In this document: positions 35,223 through 44,874 of the stretch, piece by piece | Layout: every line of letters starts with the position of its first letter | How positions within the stretch are numbered: the stretch's first letter is position 1 | Source of the DNA: Streptomyces sp. 840.1 | GTDB taxonomy: Bacteria; Actinomycetota; Actinomycetes; Streptomycetales; Streptomycetaceae | Assembly (NCBI RefSeq): GCF_003751445.1 | Contig: NZ_RJUU01000002.1 | Location: 558,001 to 622,000, forward strand | Direction: 5' to 3' | DNA length: 64,000 nucleotides | Notes under the pieces: model-generated | Database searches by the model: none | Seen by the model: the letters and a program-made list of their open reading frames with translations, nothing else | What the model was told of the DNA's origin: nothing | Position numbers and translations under genes: made by a program

Positions 35223-35821
35223 GCGCCATCGCCGGGAACGCGAACGCCGAACGGCGCGCCGAACTCCTGGCGACCGCCGCCGAGGTGTTCGCCGCCCTGG
35301 GGTACAGCGCCACCACCGTCCGCCGCATCGCGGACGAGGCGGGGCTGCTCGCGGGCAGCCTCTACTACCACTTCGACTCCAAGGAGTCGATGCTGGACGA
35401 GATCCTCTCCGCCTTCCTGGACGAGCTGTGGGCGGGTTACGGCAGCGTCCTCGACGCCGGACTCGGGCCCGGGGCGACCATCGAGGCGCTCGTCACCCAG
35501 TCCTTCCGGCAGATCGACCGGCACCGCCCGGCGGTCGCCATCTACCAGAAGGAGTCCGGACAGCTCTCCGCCCAGCCGCGCTTCGCCTACCTCACCGGCT
35601 CCCGGGCGAAGTTCGAGGACGCCTGGCTGCGGACCCTGGAACGCGGCGTGGCCGAGCACGCCTTCCGAAGCGACCTGGACGTCAGGCTCGTCTACCGCTT
35701 CGTCCGCGACACCGTCTGGGTCGCCGCCTCCTGGTACCGGCCCGGCGGCACCCACAGCCCGGAGGAGATCGCCCGCCAGTACCTGTCCATGGTCCTGGAC
35801 GGCATCACACCCCGTACCTGA
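35219..35821 (+). CDS. kstR2: KstR2, TetR family repressor of steroid C/D-ring catabolism
   Basis: A 200-residue TetR regulator, the same length as mycobacterial KstR2. DNA-binding part: RRAELLATAAEVFAALGYSA, TTVRRIADEAGLLAGSLYYH. The ligand domain ends DLDVRLVYRFVRDTVWVAAS then WYRPGG and YLSMVLDGIT, which I recognise as the KstR2 C terminus (DLVYRFIRDTTWVSVRWYRPGG). KstR2 is released from DNA by HIP-CoA. The GTG start overlaps the ipdF stop. Two matching operators in the window at 34268 and 41785 complete the picture of a local regulon. Confidence 0.88.
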   Translation: MSAIAGNANAERRAELLATAAEVFAALGYSATTVRRIADEAGLLAGSLYYHFDSKESMLDEILSAFLDELWAGYGSVLDAGLGPGATIEALVTQSFRQIDRHRPAVAIYQKESGQLSAQPRFAYLTGSRAKFEDAWLRTLERGVAEHAFRSDLDVRLVYRFVRDTVWVAASWYRPGGTHSPEEIARQYLSMVLDGITPRT

Positions 35822-35854
35822 CAACCCACCGCCCTCCCGAACGAAGGAGCAGTC

Positions 35855-37012
<1,158 letters not shown>

Positions 37013-37083
37013 CGGACCTGACGAACCGGTGGCACGGGCTGCCGCTGTCGCTCCACCGGTGCGTCCCGGCCGGGCCCGGTGCC

Positions 37084-38130
37084 TCAGCGAGCCGTCCGGT
37101 CCGGGATCGTCGGCAGGACCTTCTCCGCGATGTCGAGGAGGGCGCCGTCGTCGGGGAAGGCCCCGGACTGGCTCCATACGGTGATGTCGTAGTAGCCGCC
37201 CTTGTCCTTCCGGTCGAGAGCCACGGACAGCGTCCTGGCGACGGGACCTTCCTCGGCGGGCGCGGTGGAACCCTTGCTGCCCAGGCTGAACTCGAACTGC
37301 ATGGTGCGCTCGGAGGAGAAGACCGCGGGTCTGCCGAGAATCGTGTCCGTCCTGATGTTCTCGCCGCCCGTCCTCATCATCTTCACGTACTGGGCGATCG
37401 ACAGGTGGTTGTACGTGGCCGAGAGGTTCACGGTGTACGTGTCGAACTGGACCCGGGCTTCGGGCTCGGCGACCTTCCCGGCGGTCAGGGCCGCGGTACC
37501 GCTGGAACCGGAGGCCGAGGTCGCCGTCTCGTCGGGCGTTCCGACGAGCTGCGCCAGGTCGGGACGGTTGAGTGCCTTGCACAGTTCGTCACCGGTCACG
37601 GCCTTCGGTGTCCTGGCGTACGCCTTCGGCAGCTTCTCGTCCTCGCCCGGACAGGAGACGGGCGCGGGGGTGTTGTCGCCGCCCTCTGTCATATGGGGGA
37701 CCACCCACACCGCTGCCGCGAGTGCCCCGAGCAGACCCACGGCGGCGAAGGCCTGCCCCCAGGCGTTGGGCTCCTTCGCCGGCGTCGCGGGCACGGTTGC
37801 GGGCTGCGGCTGCGGCTGCGGCTGTTGTGCCTGCGTCTGAGCCGGCATCAGTACCTGCGCCTGCGACTGCGGCACAGTGCCGTCCGCACCCGCGGCCTCC
37901 CCGGCCGCGGGCAGCGGCTGGTTCAGGGTCCGGCGTGCGCGCAGTACGCGGACCACCTCGTGGATGCGGACCGCGGTGACCAGGAGAACGGCTACGCCCA
38001 GACCGGCCGGGATCCACTCCTGATCGCGGATGGCGGCATATATGAGGCCTACGCCGAAGACCGATCCGAACAGGATGAATATGGGCTCGCGGATCCAGAA
38101 GGGCAGGACGCGAAGGATTAGACCGAGCAT
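37084..38130 (-). CDS. DUF6215-like membrane protein
   Basis: A 348-residue protein. Two membrane segments near the N terminus (VLPFWIREPIFILFGSVFGV and AGLGVAVLLVTAV), a repetitive Gln/Pro linker (QAQQPQPQPQPATVP), a third segment (WGQAFAAVGLLGALAAAVWVV) and an extracytoplasmic C-terminal domain with SCPGEDEKLPKAYARTPKAV, GDELCKALNRPDLAQLVGTP and RVQFDTYTVNLSATYNHL, which I associate with DUF6215. It sits in the middle of the steroid cluster but has no enzymatic link to it and is probably an unrelated insertion. Function unknown; two cysteines may form a disulfide. Confidence 0.7.
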   Translation of the reverse strand: MLGLILRVLPFWIREPIFILFGSVFGVGLIYAAIRDQEWIPAGLGVAVLLVTAVRIHEVVRVLRARRTLNQPLPAAGEAAGADGTVPQSQAQVLMPAQTQAQQPQPQPQPATVPATPAKEPNAWGQAFAAVGLLGALAAAVWVVPHMTEGGDNTPAPVSCPGEDEKLPKAYARTPKAVTGDELCKALNRPDLAQLVGTPDETATSASGSSGTAALTAGKVAEPEARVQFDTYTVNLSATYNHLSIAQYVKMMRTGGENIRTDTILGRPAVFSSERTMQFEFSLGSKGSTAPAEEGPVARTLSVALDRKDKGGYYDITVWSQSGAFPDDGALLDIAEKVLPTIPDRTAR

Positions 38131-38297
38131 TCGGTGATCTCACCAGAGCAGGTCGGCTACCGCTGTGATGGAAGCCACAATTCCGGGCAGGTGCAGGCCT
38201 TTGCTGTGAACTGTTATCCAAGGTCAGGCCCGCAACACGCCAGTTCGCCCCGCCAGGGGCCGTGAGTCCCGCACCGCCCCCTGCGCCCGTCCGTACA

Positions 38298-39374
38298 TCA
38301 GGGGCCCGGGTCCGCCCCCGGCAGCGACTTCAGCGTCGTCCGCGCCTCATCCATGATCCGCTCGACCAGCTCCGCACAGGACGGCAGATCGTCGATCAGA
38401 CCTGCCACCTGCCCCGAGGCCATCACCCCGATGTCGGTGCGGCCCTCGACCATCGAAGCCTTGAGCAGCATCGGTGTGTTGGCGGCCAGCAGCACCTGGC
38501 TCCAGGTCAGTTCCCTGCCGTGTCTCATCGCCAGCCCGTCGCGGACCAGTGCGCGCCGGCTCGCTCCGGTCTCCTTCCGGAACGCCGAGGCGTGCCGGAC
38601 CGCCGCCAGCAGGGAGGCCGCCCGTCCGGACCGCTCCAGCGTGTCGACCATCTCGGTGCGCAGCATCCGGTGCGGCAGGCCGTCGACCCGGTCGGTGACC
38701 GTGACGTCCTTGACGGTGGCGGCCAGGTACTTGGCCTTCACCGCCGCCGGGACGGTGCTGTCGGAGGTCAGCAGGAAGCGCGTCCCCATCCCGATGCCGG
38801 CCGCCCCGTAGGCGAGCGCGGCGACCAGTCCCCGGCCGTCGTGGAAGCCGCCCGCCGCGACGACCGGGATGTCCACCGCGTCCACGACCTGGGGGAGCAG
38901 CACGGTGGTGGCCACATCGCCCGTGTGGCCGCCGCCCTCGCCGCCCTGCACCATCACCGCGTCGGCGCCCCACGCGGCGACCTTCTCCGCGTGCCGCCGG
39001 GCGCCCACGGACGGGATGACGACGACGCCCGCGTCCTTGAGCCGCGCGATCAGCTCCTTCGACGGGGCGAGCGCGAACGACGCAACCCGCACCCCCTCCT
39101 CGATCATGATCCGTACCCGCTCGGCCGCGTCGCCCGCGTCCGCCCGCAGATTGACGCCGAACGGCGCGTCCGTGCGGGACTTGACCTCGCGCACCGCCGC
39201 ACGCAGCTGCCCGGCGGTCATCGTCGCGGAGGCCAGGATGCCCAGCGCGCCCGCGTTCGCGGAGGCGGACACCAGCCGGGGACCGGCCACCCACCCCATG
39301 CCGGTCTGCACGATCGGATACCGCACCCCGGTCAGTTCGGTGAGCGCGGTCGGCAGCGGCGCGGGCCCCGTCAT
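38298..39374 (-). CDS. ipdC: IpdC, nitronate-monooxygenase-like FMN enzyme
   Basis: A 358-residue FMN TIM-barrel protein of the nitronate monooxygenase family: VRYPIVQTGMGWVAGPRLVS, FGVNLRADAGDAAERV, VMVQGGEGGGHTG, PVVAAGGFHDGRGLVAALAY and GIGMGTRFLLTSDS. In steroid degraders this gene follows ipdAB and encodes IpdC, which acts on the ring-opened CoA ester. Its ATG overlaps the ipdB stop (ATGA), so it is co-translated. It is the last gene of the minus-strand echA20-ipdA-ipdB-ipdC operon. Family assignment is firm; the ipdC name rests mainly on context. Confidence 0.85.
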   Translation of the reverse strand: MTGPAPLPTALTELTGVRYPIVQTGMGWVAGPRLVSASANAGALGILASATMTAGQLRAAVREVKSRTDAPFGVNLRADAGDAAERVRIMIEEGVRVASFALAPSKELIARLKDAGVVVIPSVGARRHAEKVAAWGADAVMVQGGEGGGHTGDVATTVLLPQVVDAVDIPVVAAGGFHDGRGLVAALAYGAAGIGMGTRFLLTSDSTVPAAVKAKYLAATVKDVTVTDRVDGLPHRMLRTEMVDTLERSGRAASLLAAVRHASAFRKETGASRRALVRDGLAMRHGRELTWSQVLLAANTPMLLKASMVEGRTDIGVMASGQVAGLIDDLPSCAELVERIMDEARTTLKSLPGADPGP

Positions 39375-40150
39375 GCCGGGACCTCGCGCTCGCGCAGCCC
39401 CTTGGGGTCGATGACCTCGCGGATCAGCCGGAGTTCCGCCTCCGAGGGGTCCCGGGTGAGCGGCACCTCGTCGGGGATCGTGAGGGCGAAGCCGGTGGCC
39501 CCGGTGACCTCCTCGACGCCCACCCCGGGGTGCAGGGAGCGCAGCCGCATGGTGCGGTCGGGGGTCTCGAAGTCGAAGACGCCCAGATTGCTGATGACTT
39601 CGGGGATGCGGTGGTAGCGGGTCGCGGAGGGCCCGGCCGCCGCCGCCCGCTCGTAACCGACCCCGCTGACCATGTCGACGTGCTCGACGAACACCCGGGA
39701 GGAGTGCTTGGGCACCCAGTAACTCGTCGGGTTGTTCAGGGTGTTGACCGGGGCGCCGCGCACTCCGAGCAGCTGCCGCGCCGGTTTGGACCAGGGGCCG
39801 ATGCAGGAGATGTTCTGGTTGCCGTGCCGGTCGATCTGGCTGGCGCCCATCATCACGTGCCGGCGGCCGGTCGCGGTGAGCGTCAGGTGCTGACGGAACG
39901 GCAGCCAGCCCTCGATGCTCGCCGCCCGCGCCCCCAGCGCGGGGGTGTCGCCGGTCAGCAGCGCCTCCCCGTCGGTCAGCAGGAGATCGGGCGAGAAGGT
40001 GAGCCTGGCCAGCCGCGCCCCGATGGCCGGGACGGTGCCCATCGGGCTGGCGAGGATCTCGCCGGCGTCCCGCCACGCCTCGGCGCAGGCCACCACGCAG
40101 TACTCCGCGCGGCTCGCCGCCGCGTTCCCGGTGGCCTCGGTGCCGCTCAT
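39371..40150 (-). CDS. ipdB: IpdB, CoA-transferase-like ring hydrolase beta subunit
   Basis: A 259-residue protein of the class I CoA-transferase fold: YCVVACAEAWRDAGEILASP, LLLTDGEALLTGD, RHVMMGASQIDRHGNQNISC and RVFVEHVDMVSGVGYERAAA. With IpdA it forms the heterotetramer that hydrolytically opens the last steroid ring of COCHEA-CoA. Both stop and start overlap its neighbours by ATGA, as expected for stoichiometric subunits. In mycobacteria the same order ipdA-ipdB-ipdC follows echA20. Confidence 0.9.
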   Translation of the reverse strand: MSGTEATGNAAASRAEYCVVACAEAWRDAGEILASPMGTVPAIGARLARLTFSPDLLLTDGEALLTGDTPALGARAASIEGWLPFRQHLTLTATGRRHVMMGASQIDRHGNQNISCIGPWSKPARQLLGVRGAPVNTLNNPTSYWVPKHSSRVFVEHVDMVSGVGYERAAAAGPSATRYHRIPEVISNLGVFDFETPDRTMRLRSLHPGVGVEEVTGATGFALTIPDEVPLTRDPSEAELRLIREVIDPKGLREREVPA

Positions 40151-41013
40151 GCTTCCTCCTGGTGGAACGCGGTGACGGCGGCCTGGTAGGCGGCCTCGTC
40201 GCCGGACAGGAACCGTTCGGCGAAGGCGGGCCACGCCTCGGGGTCGCGGGCGGCTCGGACGTAGGCGCGCTGGAAGCTCTCGTCCCGGTCGTGGTCGGGC
40301 ACGCAGGAGGTGAAGTGCGCGCCGTTCGGTGTCTCGACGACCCCGTCCACGAACAGCCGCTTGACCAGTAGCGTCTGCGGCCCGTGCTCCTTGAGCAGAT
40401 CCGCCGTCTGGACGATCCGCTCGCAGGAGAGGTAGCTGTGGTCGGCGGCCTCGCAGAACAGGTCGTCGAAGTACGGGTCCGGGCCCAGGTACTGGCCGTT
40501 GCCCTGAACGTCCGCGCGGTTCAGATGGACCAGGGCGGCGTCCAGGCGCAGCGCCGGTGCCGCGACCAGCGTCTCCCCGTCGTCGTACGGCGAAGTGACC
40601 GTGCGCAGAGCGGGGTTGACCGTCATCAGGTCCGAGCCGAGGCCGGCCCGCACCGGCATGAACGGCAGTCGCTGTGCGCCCGCCGTCAGCCCCCACATCA
40701 TCATCGCCTCGTCGAGCTCGGCCATCTCGAACGCGCCGCGCTGCCGGGCGGCGGTGAAGTGGGGCTCCAGCGGTATGGAGTCGAGCGTCCCGAACGCCGC
40801 GACCAGCTTGCGGATCCTTCCCGCGGCGGCGAGCAGTCCGACATCGGGCCCGCCGTACGACACCACGGTCAGATCGGTGACGTCCGAACGCAGCAGCGCC
40901 CGCACCAGGGCCATCGGCTTGCGGCGCGATCCCCAGCCGCCGATGCCGAGTGTCATCCCGCTCTCCAGCCGGCCGACGACGTCATCGGCCGTCATCGTCT
41001 TGTCGTGTGTCAC
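40147..41013 (-). CDS. ipdA: IpdA, CoA-transferase-like ring hydrolase alpha subunit
   Basis: A 288-residue CoA-transferase-fold protein: KTMTADDVVGRLESGMTLGI then GGWGSRRKPMALVRALLRS, VVSYGGPDVGLLAAAGR, FEMAELDEAMMMWGLTAGAQ and FMPVRAGLGSDL. The pattern ELDEAMMMWGL and the following residues are typical of IpdA. Together with IpdB it opens steroid ring C. The GTG start at 41013 overlaps the echA20 stop (GTGA). Operon position is directly downstream of echA20. Confidence 0.9.
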   Translation of the reverse strand: MTHDKTMTADDVVGRLESGMTLGIGGWGSRRKPMALVRALLRSDVTDLTVVSYGGPDVGLLAAAGRIRKLVAAFGTLDSIPLEPHFTAARQRGAFEMAELDEAMMMWGLTAGAQRLPFMPVRAGLGSDLMTVNPALRTVTSPYDDGETLVAAPALRLDAALVHLNRADVQGNGQYLGPDPYFDDLFCEAADHSYLSCERIVQTADLLKEHGPQTLLVKRLFVDGVVETPNGAHFTSCVPDHDRDESFQRAYVRAARDPEAWPAFAERFLSGDEAAYQAAVTAFHQEEA

Positions 41014-41765
41014 GTCTGCTGCTCCTTGTCCGTGCCGAAGGTGTCGCGCACGCGGTCGGCGACGCCACTGAGGTTGGCCTCGAAGGTGAAGCCCTGCTCG
41101 AAGCGGTAGCTGCGGCGTACGTCGACCGGGTCGATGCCGTTGATGGCCGCCTTGGCCAGCCGGATCAGGTATCCGTCCTTGGCGGCGATCTCCCCGGCCA
41201 GCTCCAGGGCGGCTCGGGACAGCTCGTCACGCGGGACGACGCGCCACACCGAGCCGTGCCCGTGCAGCTCCTGGGCCGTGACGGTGCGCGAGGTGTAGTA
41301 CAGGGCCCGCATCAGATGCTGCGGAACCAGCCGGGCCAGATGTGTGGCCGCGCCGAGCGCACCCCGGTCCAGCTCCGGCAGGCCGAACGAGGCGTCGTCA
41401 CTGGCCACGATCGCGTCCGCGTTGCCCACCAGGCCGATGCCGCCGCCGAGGCAGAAGCCCTGTACGGCGGCGACCACCGGCACCTCGCACTCGTAGACCG
41501 CCGCGAACGCCTCGAAGCAGCCCCGGTTGGCGCCGATCAGTGCCTCCGGCCCTTCCGTGCGCTGCATCTCCTTGATGTCCACGCCCGCGTTGAAGCCTCG
41601 GCCCTCGGCGGTGAGCACCACGCAGCGGACCTCCGGGTCGGCCCCGGCGGCGCGCAGGGCGGCGGCGAGGTCGTACCAGCCCTGCACGGGCAGGGCGTTG
41701 ACCGGGGGGAAGTCCACGGTGACGACGGCGACGCCCTCTTGCGGGGCGGAGGTGGAGACACCCAT
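41010..41765 (-). CDS. echA20: EchA20, crotonase-fold hydrolase that opens ring D
   Basis: A 251-residue crotonase. VAVVTVDFPPVNALPVQGWY, GRGFNAGVDIKEMQRTEG, CFEAFAAVYECEVPVVAAVQ, GFCLGGGIGLVGNADAIVAS and FGLPELDRGALGAATHLARL match mycobacterial EchA20 (Rv3550) closely as recalled, including the ending SYRFEQGFTFEANLSGVAD. EchA20 hydrolyses the beta-diketone in HIEC-CoA, opening ring D, and feeds IpdAB. First gene of the ipd operon, 20 bases from the second KstR2-like operator. Confidence 0.9.
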   Translation of the reverse strand: MGVSTSAPQEGVAVVTVDFPPVNALPVQGWYDLAAALRAAGADPEVRCVVLTAEGRGFNAGVDIKEMQRTEGPEALIGANRGCFEAFAAVYECEVPVVAAVQGFCLGGGIGLVGNADAIVASDDASFGLPELDRGALGAATHLARLVPQHLMRALYYTSRTVTAQELHGHGSVWRVVPRDELSRAALELAGEIAAKDGYLIRLAKAAINGIDPVDVRRSYRFEQGFTFEANLSGVADRVRDTFGTDKEQQT

Positions 41766-41784
41766 GAGCAGATCAGCTACCTTT

Positions 41785-41805
41785 CCACCAAACGTTTGTT
41801 AGATT
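41785..41805. promoter_or_regulatory. Second KstR2-like operator and divergent promoter
   Basis: CCACCAAACGTTTGTTAG (41785-41802) is the reverse orientation of the site at 34268 and differs from it at only a few bases. On the plus strand it runs into TAGATT (41800-41805), a -10 identical in sequence and relative position to that at the first site, followed by CAACGTA in both. The site lies between echA20 and a divergent SDR gene. Confidence 0.75.
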
Positions 41806-41948
41806 CAACGTAGCAGCGATACGGGCGCCGTGGGAGAGCGCCGGTCCCACCCGCCGGCCCCCGCGCCCCGCCCTCCACCCCTCGCCCTCTCGCTCCGCGC
41901 TCCGCCTCTCTTCCTTGTCGTCCCTCGTCCCTCGAAAGGACACTCGTC

Positions 41949-42869
41949 ATGACCTCATCGACAGCCCTGTGCGCCGGTCGCGTCGCCGTCGTCACCGGTG
42001 CGGGCCGCGGACTCGGCCGCGCCCACGCCCTGGCCTTCGCCGCCGAGGGCGCGAAAGTCGTCGTCAACGACCTCGGCGTGGGCCCCGACGGTTCCGGTAC
42101 GACTGCCGGCCCCGCCCAGCAGGTCGTCGAGGAGATCCGCGCGGCCGGAGGCGAGGCCGTCGCGCACGGCGGGGACATAGCCACCGCCGACGGCGCGGCC
42201 TCCCTCGTCGCGACCGCCCTCGACTCCTTCGGCCGCCTCGACACCCTCGTCAACAACGCCGGATTCCTCCGGGACCGGATGCTGGTGAACCTGGACGAGG
42301 ACGACTGGGACGCGGTGACCCGCGTCCACCTCAGGGGCCACTTCCTGCCGCTCAAGCACGCGGCGGCGCACTGGCGCGCCGAGGCGAAAGCGGGCCGGGC
42401 ACCTGCGGCGAGGGTCGTCAACACCGGTTCCGGGGCAGGGCTGCTGGGCAGCGTCGGCCAGGGCAGCTACTCCGCCGCCAAGGCCGGGATCATCGCCCTG
42501 ACCCTGGTGGCCGCCGCCGAGATGGGCCGCTACGGCGTCCAGGTCAACGCCATCGCCCCGGCCGCCCGGACCAGGATGACCGAGGACACGTTCGCCGAGA
42601 CCATGGCGGCGCCCGCCGGGGGAGGGTTCGACGCGATGGCCCCGGAGAACGTCTCGCCGCTCGTCGTCTGGCTCGGGTCCGACGCGTGCGCCGGGGTCAG
42701 CGGCCGGGTCTTCGAGGCCGAGGCCGGCCGCATCACCGTGATGGAGGGCTGGCGGCCCGGCCCCACCGCGGACAAGGGCGCCCGCTGGAGTCCGGCCGAG
42801 GCGGGGGCGGCCGCGTCCGGACTGCTCGCGGCCGCCGAGGCACCGCAGCCGGTGTACGGGGCGCGCTAA
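41949..42869 (+). CDS. SDR of the steroid regulon (Rv3548c-like)
   Basis: A 306-residue short-chain dehydrogenase of the larger hydroxyacyl-CoA dehydrogenase (MFE-2/Hsd4-like) subgroup: VVTGAGRGLGRAHALAFAAE, NDLGVGPDG, NNAGFLRDRMLVNLDEDDWD, VNTGSGAGLLG and SYSAAKAGIIAL. The C-terminal ENVSPLVVWLGSDAC and VMEGWRPGP are typical of this subgroup. It lies divergent from echA20 under the second KstR2-like operator, as Rv3548c does in the mycobacterial cluster. The leader is about 135 bases and pyrimidine-rich; GAAAGGA precedes the ATG. Confidence 0.85.
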   Translation: MTSSTALCAGRVAVVTGAGRGLGRAHALAFAAEGAKVVVNDLGVGPDGSGTTAGPAQQVVEEIRAAGGEAVAHGGDIATADGAASLVATALDSFGRLDTLVNNAGFLRDRMLVNLDEDDWDAVTRVHLRGHFLPLKHAAAHWRAEAKAGRAPAARVVNTGSGAGLLGSVGQGSYSAAKAGIIALTLVAAAEMGRYGVQVNAIAPAARTRMTEDTFAETMAAPAGGGFDAMAPENVSPLVVWLGSDACAGVSGRVFEAEAGRITVMEGWRPGPTADKGARWSPAEAGAAASGLLAAAEAPQPVYGAR

Positions 42870-42878
42870 AGGCGCCCC
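42858..42878 (+). terminator. Short hairpin at the end of the steroid SDR gene
   Basis: GGGGCG (42858-42863) pairs with CGCCCC (42873-42878); the TAA stop codon lies in the loop. Weak on its own. Confidence 0.35.
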
Positions 42879-42986
42879 GGCGGTGGGCGTGCGATGACGC
42901 CTCGTCATGGGGCATGACGCACAGGGGTGTTCAAGCCTCGACGGACCTCCCTCGCACCCCTCGGACCGCCCGCGGGGGCGCCCCGT

Positions 42987-44621
42987 TCAGGCGGAGTGGA
43001 CGAGCGCGCCCCCGACATAGGTCCGCAGGACCCGTGCCCCGGCGATCTCCTCCGGCGGCGCGGTGAGGATGTCGCGGTCCAGGACCACCAGATCGGCCAG
43101 GTTGCCGGGGAGCAGACTGCCCGCGTCGTCCACCCCGTTCACATGGGCGCTGCCCGCGGTGTACGCGGCGACGGCCGTCGTCGGGTCCAGGCGCTGCTCG
43201 GGCAGGAAGACCCGGCTGTCGGTGGCCCCGGGCTCCCTCCGGTTGACCGCGACATGGATGCCCTGGACCGGGTCCGGGCTGCTGACCGGCCAGTCGCTGC
43301 CCGCGGCGAGGGTGGCGCCCGCGCGCAGCAGATCCCCGAACGGGTACTGCCAGGCGGCGCGTTCGGGTCCGAGGAACGGGATGGTGAGCTCGTCCATCTG
43401 TGGTTCGTGGGCGGCCCACAGCGGCTGGATGTTGGCGATGGCGCCGAGCCGGGCGAAGCGCCCGATGTCGTCGGGGTGCACGACCTGGAGATGGGCCAGG
43501 TGGTGGCGGTTCCCCCGGTGCCCGTTGGCCTCGACTGCGGCCTCGACCGCGTCCAGCGCTTCCCGGACGGCCCGGTCGCCGAGCGCGTGGAAGTGCACCT
43601 GGAATCCGAGGGCGTCGAGCCGGGTGACATGGCCGCGCAGGGCTTCCGGGTCGACGAAGCTCAGACCGCTGTTGGCAGTGGCACAGCCGCAGCCGTCGAG
43701 GTACGGGGAGGTCATCGCGGCGGTGAAGTTCTCCGCGATGCCGTCCAGCATGATCTTCACCGAGCCGGCCCGGAACCGTCCGTGGCTCAGCTCCTCGCGC
43801 CGCGCGGCCAGTTCGTCGATCTGCTCGGCACCGCGCCCGCGGTCCCACCACATCGCGCCGGTGACCCGGGCGGTGAGCGAGCCGTCGCGGGCGGCGGTCA
43901 CATAGGCGTCCGAGGGATCGGCGTTGCCGCTGAACACGCCGAGCAGGGCGTCCTGCCAGCCGGTGACACCGAGGGAGTGCAGCAGCTCCTGCGAGCGCAG
44001 CAGCCCCGCCAGCCGGTCCGCCGGGGTGGTCGATGGCACCAGCCGGGCGACCAGCGCCTGCGCACCCTCCTGGAGGACCCCGCCGGGCCCGCCCCCCGGC
44101 TCCCGCTCGATGCGGCCGTCGGCGGGGTCGGGGGTGGCGGCGGTGATGCCGGCCAGTTCGAGGGCCCGGGTGTTGGCCCAGGCGCCGTGGTGGTCGCGGT
44201 TCGACAGCAGAACCGGGCGGTCGGGGACCACGGAATCGAGCAACTGCCGGGTGGGCAGCCCGCCGTCGAAGCTCTCCAGCGACCACCCGCCGCCGGTGAT
44301 CCACGCACGCTCCGGATGGGCGTCCGCGTAGGCCCTGATCAGGGTCAGGTACTCCGCCGCGCCGACCGTGCCGGTCAGATCGCACTCGGCCAGCTCGACG
44401 CCGGCCGACACCGGGTGGATGTGGGCGTCCTGGAAGCCGGGGAGCAGCAGCTTCCCGGCGAGGTCGACGACTTCGGTGCCGGGGCCGATGAGTTCACGGA
44501 CCTCGTCGTGTCCGACGGCGGTGATGCGGTCACCGGTGACGGCGAGTGAGGTGGCCCGGGTGCGAGCCGGATCGGCGGTGAAGACGGGGCCGCGGGTGAA
44601 GACCAGATCGGCCGTGGTCAT
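42987..44621 (-). CDS. Amidohydrolase family protein (YtcJ-like)
   Basis: A 544-residue metal-dependent hydrolase. LLLPGFQDAHIHPVSAGVE holds the HxH pair, with VKIMLDGIAENFTAAM, VHFHALGDRAVREALDAVE, HLAHLQVVHPDD and ATLAAGSDWPVSSPDP supplying the further ligands. The subgroup (YtcJ/LAF3, amidohydrolase 3) acts on N-acyl amino acids or cyclic amides. It lies downstream of an APC permease and a truncated amidase on the same strand, which suggests uptake and hydrolysis of an amide or amino acid derivative. TCTGGAGC precedes the ATG at 44621. Confidence 0.85.
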   Translation of the reverse strand: MTTADLVFTRGPVFTADPARTRATSLAVTGDRITAVGHDEVRELIGPGTEVVDLAGKLLLPGFQDAHIHPVSAGVELAECDLTGTVGAAEYLTLIRAYADAHPERAWITGGGWSLESFDGGLPTRQLLDSVVPDRPVLLSNRDHHGAWANTRALELAGITAATPDPADGRIEREPGGGPGGVLQEGAQALVARLVPSTTPADRLAGLLRSQELLHSLGVTGWQDALLGVFSGNADPSDAYVTAARDGSLTARVTGAMWWDRGRGAEQIDELAARREELSHGRFRAGSVKIMLDGIAENFTAAMTSPYLDGCGCATANSGLSFVDPEALRGHVTRLDALGFQVHFHALGDRAVREALDAVEAAVEANGHRGNRHHLAHLQVVHPDDIGRFARLGAIANIQPLWAAHEPQMDELTIPFLGPERAAWQYPFGDLLRAGATLAAGSDWPVSSPDPVQGIHVAVNRREPGATDSRVFLPEQRLDPTTAVAAYTAGSAHVNGVDDAGSLLPGNLADLVVLDRDILTAPPEEIAGARVLRTYVGGALVHSA

Positions 44622-44706
44622 AAGTGCTCCAGACGTGAGGAGGAGAGAGCAGAGAGGGGAGAGGGGAGAGGGCTGGGCCGTCAGGTGTACGACCCGGGCC
44701 GGCGGT

Positions 44707-44874
44707 TCAGAGGGCGGGGACGCTGTTCCCGGGGAGGGCCGCCTCGATCGTCTCGAATGGCTTCGGCCGCGCGAGGACCGCGGTCATCAGCCCGAGCGGT
44801 GACAGGCTGCGGTCGCGGAAGCGGCGCAGGGCCTCGGTGGCCGGCAGGTGGGCGAGTTCGGTGAGGTCGCTCAT
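44707..44874 (-). pseudogene. Truncated amidase (N-terminal fragment, 55 codons)
   Basis: MSDLTELAHLPATEALRRFR followed by DRSLSPLGLMTAVLARP is the conserved N terminus of the amidase-signature family (ELxxLxAxELLRRFRARELSPVELxxAVLAR). After residue 37 it diverges (PKPFETIEAALPGNSVPAL) and stops; the Ser-Ser-Lys catalytic domain is missing. The ATG overlaps the permease stop (ATGA), so it was the second gene of a permease-amidase-amidohydrolase operon. The ORF is still open, so the deletion may be recent or tolerated. Confidence 0.65.
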
